Shown here: positions 55,645-64,000 of the stretch, piece by piece | Numbering within the stretch: the first letter of the stretch is position 1 | How the letters are laid out: the number at the start of each line of letters is the position of its first letter | NCBI GenBank assembly: GCA_938008435.1 | Contig: CALLKK010000016.1 | Span: 49,968-113,967, forward strand | Origin: an uncultured Steroidobacter sp. | Lineage (GTDB): Bacteria; Pseudomonadota; Gammaproteobacteria; Steroidobacterales; Steroidobacteraceae | Length of the DNA stretch: 64,000 bases | Reading direction: 5' to 3' | Made by a program: the position numbers and the translations under genes | Notes under the pieces: model-generated | Told to the model about the DNA's origin: nothing | Database searches by the model: none | The model's input: only the letters and a program-made list of their open reading frames with translations

Positions 55645-57360
55645 ATGGACGAGATCGCCATGCTCGAGCAACGCGAGCTCCCCCTGCCATTTCCGGAGCT
55701 CGCTGGTGACCTGCCGCTTTTGCCGGCTCGGATGGTAAACGAATACCAGTATTGTCCCCGTCTTGCCTATCTTGAATGGGTACAAGGCGAATGGTCGGAT
55801 TCGGCAGATACCGTAGAAGGTCGCTACGCGCACCGACGTGTAGATCGACCGCGTGGTGACTTACCGCCTGCTGATGAGATCGGTGAGGGAGAGCGTATTC
55901 ACGCGCGTTCGATCACGCTCTCATCCAAGCGGCTTGGTCTGATCGCGAAGATGGATCTGATTGAAGGGGAGGGCAACCGAGTCACACCGGTTGACTACAA
56001 ACGTGGCAAACGTCCACATGTGGCGCACGGTGCGTACGAGCCAGAGCGTGTGCAGCTATGCGTTCAGGGCCTGATTCTGGAAGAGCATGGCTACGTCTGC
56101 GAAGAGGGTATCCTCTACTTTACCGAGAGCCGAGAGCGTGTCCGCGTCGCATTCGACGAAGCGCTCAGGGAACTCACGCGAAACGCCATCGATGGTCTAA
56201 GGCTCATAGCAGCAGGCGGTCGAATCCCTCCGCCCCTCGAAGACAGTCCGAAGTGCCCACGTTGCTCGCTTGTCGGCATCTGTCTGCCGGACGAGGTTAA
56301 TCACCTGCTCAAGTCCGACCTGTCGCCGCGGCCAATCGCCGTTCCGAGAGAGGAAGCCTTGCCGCTCTATGTACAGGCCCGCGGTGCGAAAGTGTCGAAG
56401 AAGGGCGAGACGCTCGAGATCGAGACGGATGAAGAATCTAAGACAGTGCGCTTGAAGGACGTCTCGCAACTCGTGGTCATGGGGCAGGTGTACATCACCA
56501 CTCCGACGCTGCACGAGCTGATGTCTCGGGAGATTCCCATCTCATGGTATTCGTTCGGTGGTTGGTTCGTCGGGCATTCGATCGGTACTGGGCACAAGAA
56601 CGTCGAGATTAGGACAGCCCAGTATCGCGCCAGCTTCGACCCCGCTACGTGTTTACGGCTCGCAAAGGGCTTCGTAGTCGCCAAGATTCAAAATCAGCGG
56701 ACCTTGCTGCGTCGAAACTGGAAGTTGGGCCAGATGCCGGAAGATATGCTGAACGGATTTCAGCAAGATATTCGTCATGCTCAGCGTGCCTCTGCTCTTC
56801 CCCAATTGCTGGGTGCCGAAGGGCAAGCGGCAGCGAGGTATTTCCGGGCGTTCAGTTCCATGCTGAGCCGCACCGATGGCGAAACGCTCTTCTTCGATTT
56901 CGAGAAGCGCAATCGACGACCTCCGGCAGATCCAGTGAACGCACTGCTATCCTTCGCGTATGCATTATTGACCCGCGCATGGACAGTTGTGCTGACCGCA
57001 GTTGGGTTCGATGCCTACCGAGGGTTCTACCACCAGCCGCGGTACGGCCGGCCCGCGTTGGCGTTGGATCTGATGGAACCGTTTCGTCCGCTTATTGCCG
57101 ACTCTAGCGTCATTCAAGCGATTAACAATGGTGAGATACGCCCTGCGGACTTCATAAGTGCAGCAGGCAGCGTGGCGCTTACGCCAGATGGTCGTAAGCG
57201 ATTTATCGCGACTTTCGAGCGGCGGCTCTCACAAGAGATCACGCACCCGCTGTTTGGGTACAAGGTCAGCTACCGTCGCTTGCTCGAGCTGCAGGCGCGT
57301 CTGCTCGCGCGGCACCTCTTAGGGGAGATTCCCGAGTATCCGAACTTCACGACGAGGTGA
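55645..57360 (+). CDS. cas4-cas1: Cas4-Cas1 fusion, CRISPR adaptation protein
   Basis: 571 residues. The N-terminal Cas4 part (about 1-205) has a RecB-like nuclease site (LIAKMDLIEGE, VDYKRGK) and Fe-S cysteines in EYQYCPRLAYLE and CPRCSLVGIC. The C-terminal Cas1 part (about 230-571) has the catalytic Glu in GAEGQAAARYF, His in FYHQPRYGRPA and the acidic pair in LDLMEPFRP. Cas4 trims and selects prespacers by PAM, and Cas1 integrates them. Such fusions are typical of type I-G (former I-U) and type V-B loci. ATG 55645 has AGGA 8 bases upstream; ATG 55636 is possible. Four bases separate it from cas2. No effector gene lies upstream. Confidence 0.93.
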   Translation: MDEIAMLEQRELPLPFPELAGDLPLLPARMVNEYQYCPRLAYLEWVQGEWSDSADTVEGRYAHRRVDRPRGDLPPADEIGEGERIHARSITLSSKRLGLIAKMDLIEGEGNRVTPVDYKRGKRPHVAHGAYEPERVQLCVQGLILEEHGYVCEEGILYFTESRERVRVAFDEALRELTRNAIDGLRLIAAGGRIPPPLEDSPKCPRCSLVGICLPDEVNHLLKSDLSPRPIAVPREEALPLYVQARGAKVSKKGETLEIETDEESKTVRLKDVSQLVVMGQVYITTPTLHELMSREIPISWYSFGGWFVGHSIGTGHKNVEIRTAQYRASFDPATCLRLAKGFVVAKIQNQRTLLRRNWKLGQMPEDMLNGFQQDIRHAQRASALPQLLGAEGQAAARYFRAFSSMLSRTDGETLFFDFEKRNRRPPADPVNALLSFAYALLTRAWTVVLTAVGFDAYRGFYHQPRYGRPALALDLMEPFRPLIADSSVIQAINNGEIRPADFISAAGSVALTPDGRKRFIATFERRLSQEITHPLFGYKVSYRRLLELQARLLARHLLGEIPEYPNFTTR

Positions 57361-57363
57361 GCC

Positions 57364-57657
57364 ATGCGGGACGAGCGGCTCTACATCGTGACGTATGACA
57401 TCTCCGACCCAAAGCGGTGGCGGAGGGTTTTCAAACTCATGAACGGTTACGGAGAATGGCTGCAGTACTCTGTGTTCCAATGCCGCATGAGCCCTCAACG
57501 TCAGGCCGAGCTCGTGTTCTTGCTAGATGGCATCATCCATCACGACCAAGACCATGTGCTGCTCGTCGACATCGGTCCTGCTGACCGCGTCGTTCCTAGA
57601 GTAGTAAGCTTGGGCAAGGACTTTCGGCCAGTCGAGCGCGCGCCTGTGATTATCTAG
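57364..57657 (+). CDS. cas2: CRISPR-associated endoribonuclease-like protein Cas2
   Basis: 97 residues. The N-terminal strand with the conserved Asp (RLYIVTYDISDPKRWRRVFKLM) and the strand-turn FQCRMSPQR are typical of Cas2. It forms the structural dimer that holds Cas1 for spacer integration. It follows cas4-cas1 by four bases and is followed by the leader and array, so all are on the same strand and in the usual order. Confidence 0.95.
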   Translation: MRDERLYIVTYDISDPKRWRRVFKLMNGYGEWLQYSVFQCRMSPQRQAELVFLLDGIIHHDQDHVLLVDIGPADRVVPRVVSLGKDFRPVERAPVII

Positions 57658-57866
57658 ACATAATTACTGCCGCGGTTTCGCGAGAGCTCTGGTGATGGCG
57701 ATATTCCCGGGGAGCGCTCGCACTCGCTATGTTCTTTAACAAGAAGGAAAATTCGCTGTGCGTAGTGTCCGGAGGGGGCACCGACCGGTACTTGTGTGTC
57801 ACCATACCGCCAGCGCTCGCAAGTAGTCGCGGAAAGCCAAGGATGGCGCGGTATCCAGGGAAGGCT
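57658..57866 (+). promoter_or_regulatory. CRISPR leader between cas2 and the first repeat
   Basis: 209 bases between the cas2 stop and repeat 1. An AT-rich patch (GTTCTTTAAC at 57731-57740 followed by AAGAAGGAAAATTCG) stands out from GC-rich surroundings, as leaders do. It lies on the cas side, and the damaged repeats are at 60 and 82 of 85 counted from here, which fits leader-proximal growth. Transcription in the plus direction puts GTTGAAGC at the 3' end of each repeat. Confidence 0.7.
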
Positions 57867-60800
57867 GATCTCCACAGCTAATCGCTGTGGCCTCGTTGAA
57901 GCGTCTTCGTCCTCGTCGGACTCGCCGCCCTCGAACAAGGATCTCCACAGCTAATCGCTGTGGCCTCGTTGAAGCGACAAGTGGACAGGGTGTGAAGTTA
58001 TCAACTGCACGGATCTCCACAGCTAATCGCTGTGGCCTCGTTGAAGCCCGGAGCAAGTTGCTAGCAACGTGCTAGCAGACCGGATCTCCACAGCTAATCG
58101 CTGTGGCCTCGTTGAAGCTGAACTGCGGCGAAGCGGTTTCATTCGCTTGCGCCGATCTCCACAGCTAATCGCTGTGGCCTCGTTGAAGCATCGTCATATC
58201 GAACCTGAGTCCCGTAAGCTCGCAGGATCTCCACAGCTAATCGCTGTGGCCTCGTTGAAGCCGCTCGGCGCGCGTCTCAATCCCAGGGCTTTTTCGGATC
58301 TCCACAGCTAATCGCTGTGGCCTCGTTGAAGCGTCTCGCCAGTCGGGTCATCAGCTTGTTCGATCGTCGATCTCCACAGCTAATCGCTGTGGCCTCGTTG
58401 AAGCGCCGAACGACGCTGAAGATTGCGAGCACGTTACGGGGATCTCCACAGCTAATCGCTGTGGCCTCGTTGAAGCGCTGCCGATGGAAAGCGCCACTGG
58501 CATGGCGATCATCGATCTCCACAGCTAATCGCTGTGGCCTCGTTGAAGCAAAGAACAGTTTTGCTCTGCTCGCCCTGGGCCGCTCGGGATCTCCACAGCT
58601 AATCGCTGTGGCCTCGTTGAAGCGACAAGAGGCGCGCCGGTGGCTTGGGCCAACGGTTGATCTCCACAGCTAATCGCTGTGGCCTCGTTGAAGCTCGCCG
58701 GAGAACCAACCGCTCGCCGATCACATGGCGGAGATCTCCACAGCTAATCGCTGTGGCCTCGTTGAAGCATCCAGGGCTCGAGCTTCCGATCGTCATCATC
58801 ACGATCTCCACAGCTAATCGCTGTGGCCTCGTTGAAGCCCGTACTACCGCGGCGATGAGCTCGTGAACGTGAAGTGATGATCTCCACAGCTAATCGCTGT
58901 GGCCTCGTTGAAGCGTGCCCTGGCCGCTGATCCCGATCTCGGTAAGATTGATCTCCACAGCTAATCGCTGTGGCCTCGTTGAAGCGCTGTACGGTCAGAT
59001 CAGCGACCGATTCCGCAGGCGGATCTCCACAGCTAATCGCTGTGGCCTCGTTGAAGCAAATACCCCACGGTGCTGCGCAAGGAACAGCGCGACGATCTCC
59101 ACAGCTAATCGCTGTGGCCTCGTTGAAGCACCGAGCGTCGTATGCATGAACGGGAACGTTGCGCCGATCTCCACAGCTAATCGCTGTGGCCTCGTTGAAG
59201 CGGCTGGCGGTTGGCTGCCGGTTTGGCTGGCGGTTGGGATCTCCACAGCTAATCGCTGTGGCCTCGTTGAAGCGGTTATCCGCAGCTCGGCTACGCGATC
59301 GGCTCGGCCGATCTCCACAGCTAATCGCTGTGGCCTCGTTGAAGCCTAGCCTGCTCGAGCTCGGCGCGCAGTCGTTCGTATTGATCTCCACAGCTAATCG
59401 CTGTGGCCTCGTTGAAGCGCGAGGCGGCGGCTCTGCCATCGGTTCGCATTCGCTGATCTCCACAGCTAATCGCTGTGGCCTCGTTGAAGCTCCGCCCAGG
59501 AGCAGCGGGAAGCCATCGAGGCCCGCGGATCTCCACAGCTAATCGCTGTGGCCTCGTTGAAGCGACGAGCTGCTCGGCGAAGAAGTGCGACTTGCCGGGA
59601 TCTCCACAGCTAATCGCTGTGGCCTCGTTGAAGCCCACCAGTATTTCGCCACGCGAACAGTGTCCTGCTGCGATCTCCACAGCTAATCGCTGTGGCCTCG
59701 TTGAAGCAGATCACGTGTGGGTGGGTTTATACAACCGATCGTAGATCTCCACAGCTAATCGCTGTGGCCTCGTTGAAGCATTGATGTTGTAGAGCGCGAG
59801 TTTTCGAGAACGGCCAGATCTCCACAGCTAATCGCTGTGGCCTCGTTGAAGCATGACGACGTGCTCAGCCACGTCCGCGTCAGTGGAGATCTCCACAGCT
59901 AATCGCTGTGGCCTCGTTGAAGCAGGTCAACCGGCTTCGTCTTGTCGATCCCGTTTCGGCGATCTCCACAGCTAATCGCTGTGGCCTCGTTGAAGCGCGA
60001 GGTTCAGCGAGATCTCACGCAGTCTAGCAAGCAGATCTCCACAGCTAATCGCTGTGGCCTCGTTGAAGCGCCGTTGCGGCACATCTTCTGCGCCAGTCGC
60101 CGTCTGGATCTCCACAGCTAATCGCTGTGGCCTCGTTGAAGCTAGGACGCCGCCCACATCGCCGCCTGCGACCCTGACAGATCTCCACAGCTAATCGCTG
60201 TGGCCTCGTTGAAGCTCGGCGACGAGCTTCATGTGTTCGTCCGTCGCCCGGATCTCCACAGCTAATCGCTGTGGCCTCGTTGAAGCAGGAGCACCGCGCC
60301 AAGGCGATCTCTCTCCGCGATAGATCTCCACAGCTAATCGCTGTGGCCTCGTTGAAGCGACAGCAGGAAGATGTACTCGTGCGCCTTCGTGCAGATCTCC
60401 ACAGCTAATCGCTGTGGCCTCGTTGAAGCGCAATAACCGCTCGTAAGCGACGGTCATGCATCAACGATCTCCACAGCTAATCGCTGTGGCCTCGTTGAAG
60501 CGAGTCCAGCATGCTTGACAGACGGTTTAGGATGCTGATCTCCACAGCTAATCGCTGTGGCCTCGTTGAAGCTAACTTTTATCTCGAATCATGTTTAGCC
60601 TCCTCAGGGATCTCCACAGCTAATCGCTGTGGCCTCGTTGAAGCCCGAACACCCGCGCATCGCCGGACACCCACGCGTTGGATCTCCACAGCTAATCGCT
60701 GTGGCCTCGTTGAAGCTCCCTTCATGTAGCGCATCGCCGTTTCGCACACCTGGGATCTCCACAGCTAATCGCTGTGGCCTCGTTGAAGCAGCGGCTGCAT

Positions 60801-62127
60801 GCAATTCCTGGTCACGATCGAATAGATCTCCACAGCTAATCGCTGTGGCCTCGTTGAAGCGCCAGCATCCCGAGACTCCTTCGCGGGATCCTGCAGATCT
60901 CCACAGCTAATCGCTGTGGCCTCGTTGAAGCGCGAAGCGAGCGAGAAGCAATCCCCACTTGATCGCGGAGATCTCCACAGCTAATCGCTGTGGCCTCGTT
61001 GAAGCATCGTCACACACTGTGTGACCGTCTCGGTGGGGGTTGATCTCCACAGCTAATCGCTGTGGCCTCGTTGAAGCTATTGCATCAGCGGGGTTTGATC
61101 GTGACGATGATGGATGATCTCCACAGCTAATCGCTGTGGCCTCGTTGAAGCATTTGCTAACGATTTACTTCTCAATCTGGTACGCTTGATCTCCACAGCT
61201 AATCGCTGTGGCCTCGTTGAAGCTGGGGGAACTCGCTTACGTCGAATACGAGCGTGTTGATCTCCACAGCTAATCGCTGTGGCCTCGTTGAAGCAGGGCC
61301 TAAGCCGATGCCGCGCGCTTCGTCACGCTTGATCTCCACAGCTAATCGCTGTGGCCTCGTTGAAGCCAGGTGGAGCGATGCGAAGGGTTCTTCGTCACGT
61401 CGATCTCCACAGCTAATCGCTGTGGCCTCGTTGAAGCGCAAGGCCGGCGAAGAGCAGATGTACCTTGACAACGAGATCTCCACAGCTAATCGCTGTGGCC
61501 TCGTTGAAGCTCGACGGCGCGGTTGTAGGTCTCCTGGGTGATGTGGATCTCCACAGCTAATCGCTGTGGCCTCGTTGAAGCAGACGGCGTGCAAGCTTCA
61601 TAGCATCGTGCCATTGCGATCTCCACAGCTAATCGCTGTGGCCTCGTTGAAGCGAAATGTTGTCCCGCCCGGGTAATTGCGAGAGCTGCGATCTCCACAG
61701 CTAATCGCTGTGGCCTCGTTGAAGCCGCAGTCGGAGTGGGCGGACCCTGCCGTAGAAGAACGATCTCCACAGCTAATCGCTGTGGCCTCGTTGAAGCGAC
61801 GGACTGCCGGCCTCGGCCTAAGCCTGACGGGGCGGGGATCTCCACAGCTAATCGCTGTGGCCTCGTTGAAGCGATCGCTATTAGCTTCGCATCAGCAGTG
61901 TTCGGGTTGATCTCCACAGCTAATCGCTGTGGCCTCGTTGAAGCACGTGGAACTACGACAGACTGGACCTGATGCTGCGCGGATCTCCACAGCTAATCGC
62001 TGTGGCCTCGTTGAAGCGGGAATTGCGGGCCGCATGTGGTATTGCTCACACTCCGATCTCCACAGCTAATCGCTGTGGCCTCGTTGAAGCCAGTGGGGCA
62101 TGACCGGCATTGTGAGCGCGAAGAGCA

Positions 62128-62150
62128 AATCGCTGTGGCCTCGTTGAAGC
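62128..62150 (+). repeat. 5'-truncated CRISPR repeat (unit 60)
   Basis: Only the last 23 bases of the 36-bp repeat (from AATCGCTGTGG on) are present. The spacer before it (62091-62127) keeps a normal 37-bp length, so exactly the 13 leading bases of the repeat, including the whole left arm of the hairpin, are missing. The next spacer and repeat are normal. Confidence 0.95.
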
Positions 62151-63706
62151 AACAGCAGGGGTAAGCACGCCGAGCTGCACAAGCTCGGATCTCCACAGCT
62201 AATCGCTGTGGCCTCGTTGAAGCATGATCACCACGGTCGCGTTCAAGGACGCGCCCACTGATCTCCACAGCTAATCGCTGTGGCCTCGTTGAAGCGTCCT
62301 CCATCAGCTCAAAATGCGGACCATCAAAGAGATCTCCACAGCTAATCGCTGTGGCCTCGTTGAAGCTTCATGGGGGCTACTCCGGCCGTCAGGCCGTGGC
62401 GGTGATCTCCACAGCTAATCGCTGTGGCCTCGTTGAAGCCCGAACAGTTCTACAAGCTGCGCGACTATGCCGCTGGATCTCCACAGCTAATCGCTGTGGC
62501 CTCGTTGAAGCTCGAACAGTTCCTCCATCGACACCGATCGCGGCTGGATCTCCACAGCTAATCGCTGTGGCCTCGTTGAAGCCTTCTGCCGGCCACTTAG
62601 ACCGCCTCCTCTTCGTCCTCGATCTCCACAGCTAATCGCTGTGGCCTCGTTGAAGCTCGTGACTTTCGGAGGCAGCTCGCGCCGCTGGCTGTTGATCTCC
62701 ACAGCTAATCGCTGTGGCCTCGTTGAAGCAGACGATTCCGGTCAAGGCGGAGGAACCGGACGACGTGATCTCCACAGCTAATCGCTGTGGCCTCGTTGAA
62801 GCATGCGAGCGAAGTCGCTGCTCGTGTTGTACGCGTCCGATCTCCACAGCTAATCGCTGTGGCCTCGTTGAAGCCAGTCGTTCGCATGGCGACACCCTCG
62901 TGCCGGAACAGGATCTCCACAGCTAATCGCTGTGGCCTCGTTGAAGCGTCATCGACTTGCGGATCTCGTCGAGCCGCTTCGCAGATCTCCACAGCTAATC
63001 GCTGTGGCCTCGTTGAAGCCGAGCCACAGCACATACCAGGCGATCAGCAGCCCGAAGATCTCCACAGCTAATCGCTGTGGCCTCGTTGAAGCACATCCCC
63101 GAGCAGCGCGCTCACGGTGTCCGCCGAGATCTCCACAGCTAATCGCTGTGGCCTCGTTGAAGCTGAATGGCATTCAGGATCACCGCGACGCCCTTTGCAG
63201 ATCTCCACAGCTAATCGCTGTGGCCTCGTTGAAGCTATGCATTCGGCGATGGATATCTCGATGGTCGCCTGAGATCTCCACAGCTAATCGCTGTGGCCTC
63301 GTTGAAGCGCCCAGCGGATCATCTGCGCCTTGAGCCAGCCGCTCGTGATCTCCACAGCTAATCGCTGTGGCCTCGTTGAAGCGGAACCTCGCCGGACGTG
63401 TGCGACGTCTCCCGGGTAGATCTCCACAGCTAATCGCTGTGGCCTCGTTGAAGCCGGCGGACCACTGAGACTGAAGGAGCTGCTCGTGATGATCTCCACA
63501 GCTAATCGCTGTGGCCTCGTTGAAGCGTCGGACATGATCCCGAAGCGGACCAACTCGTCGCCGGATCTCCACAGCTAATCGCTGTGGCCTCGTTGAAGCC
63601 AGTCCGTGCCCTCTTCGCGCAGCGTCGGAACCAGCGGATCTCCACAGCTAATCGCTGTGGCCTCGTTGAAGCAGCTGCGCGACGTTATCGAGCAGCATCG
63701 TCTTCG

Positions 63707-63742
63707 GATCTCCACAGCTAATCGCTGTGGCCTCGTTCAAGC
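63707..63742 (+). repeat. Variant CRISPR repeat with one substitution (unit 82)
   Basis: This repeat reads CTCGTTCAAGC instead of CTCGTTGAAGC, a G-to-C change at repeat position 32, within the presumed 5' handle of the following crRNA. It is near the leader-distal part of the visible array, where repeat decay is usual. Confidence 0.93.
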
Positions 63743-64000
63743 CGGATTATCGATCACTTCATCCCTGAATTCGATTACCGATCTCCACAGCTAATCGCTG
63801 TGGCCTCGTTGAAGCTTCGGCTGTGATACGCGCCTTTGGCCCCTTCTCCGGGATCTCCACAGCTAATCGCTGTGGCCTCGTTGAAGCGTCAGCTCGGTGA
63901 CGCGGTGGAACGCGGCGTTCTCGGATCTCCACAGCTAATCGCTGTGGCCTCGTTGAAGCTCCTGAGCTTTCGTAACCACCATGGCTTTGCCTAGTGCGAT

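Larger units (their letters stand above)
57867..64000 (+). CRISPR. CRISPR array, 85 repeats in window and continuing beyond it
   Basis: A 36-bp repeat (starting GATCTCCACAGC and ending CTCGTTGAAGC) recurs 85 times by manual count from 57867 to 63959. The mean period is about 72 bp and spacers are 34-40 bp. The repeat holds a 7-bp hairpin (CCACAGC/GCTGTGG, positions 6-24, loop TAATC). The window ends with GAT after a 38-bp spacer, so repeat 86 begins at 63998. Repeats are almost identical; the exceptions found are unit 60 (5' truncated) and unit 82 (one substitution). No long identical spacers were noticed. Translations in several frames give tandem peptides that are not real proteins. Confidence 0.99.

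Noticed and set aside
55499..57657. Cas genes as part of a mobile element (transposon or prophage)
   Set aside because: Codon use looks less GC-biased than that of neighbouring genes, which fits horizontal transfer, but no transposase, integrase, terminal repeats or tRNA insertion site is visible.
57799..63794. Many open frames with tandem peptide repeats (ISTANRCGLVEA, RSPQLIAVASLK, ASTRPQRLAVEI, FNEATAISCGD)
   Set aside because: These are translations of the 36-bp CRISPR repeat in different frames and strands. The variable parts are spacers, there are no ribosome sites, and the same peptide recurs with unrelated inserts. They would be false protein annotations.

Overview
The window is a GC-rich bacterial chromosome segment. 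Gene content (AmpG-like permease, LpxR-like outer-membrane protein, full-length Lhr, prkA/DUF444/spoVR operon, YgiQ, a membrane-anchored S1C protease, a DUF4175/DUF4159 MoxR-type operon) points to a Gram-negative proteobacterium, most likely a gammaproteobacterium. That placement is inference from gene content; no rRNA or marker gene is present. No tRNA, rRNA, insertion sequence or prophage was recognised.

Layout. 1-410: N-terminal part of a LysR regulator (minus). 765-1972: two-gene encapsulin nanocompartment operon (minus), with the ferritin-like cargo EncFtn translationally coupled to the shell protein. 2236-16129: tightly packed eight-gene plus-strand operon coding for a MoxR AAA+ ATPase, a DUF58 protein, two membrane VWA proteins, DUF4175 and DUF4159 proteins, and two less usual partners: a caspase-fold-like exported protein without a visible catalytic Cys, and a TPR protein with an embedded HExxH metallopeptidase domain. 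16126-29842: mixed housekeeping and envelope genes (lipoprotein, S41 protease, AmpG-like MFS, MarC, secreted glycosidase-like protein, ABM-domain lipoprotein, degenerate kinase-receiver protein, thioesterase, CsaA, diguanylate cyclase, standalone ketosynthase, DUF2807 lipoprotein). 29864-34282: Lhr helicase. 34429-36636: divergent LysR/SDR pair. 36704-41268: spoVR-DUF444-prkA operon. 41813-44615: lon and hsp20. 44896-55498: methyltransferase, LpxR-like deacylase with a strong terminator, YgiQ, 3-methyladenine glycosylase, S1C protease divergent from an M28 peptidase, and a PAS-GGDEF-EAL protein.

The right end (55645-64000) is a CRISPR locus: a cas4-cas1 fusion, cas2, a leader of about 209 bp and an array counted by eye as 85 repeats (36 bp, average period 72 bp). 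The array is still running at the window edge, because the last three bases are GAT, the start of the next repeat. No effector (cas3, cas8, cas7, cas5/6 or cas12b) lies next to the adaptation genes; the gene directly upstream is an ordinary GGDEF-EAL protein. This large, apparently adaptation-only module, with one mid-array repeat cleanly missing its 5' arm, is the most unusual feature. The second is the MoxR/VWA operon with its two protease-like partners.
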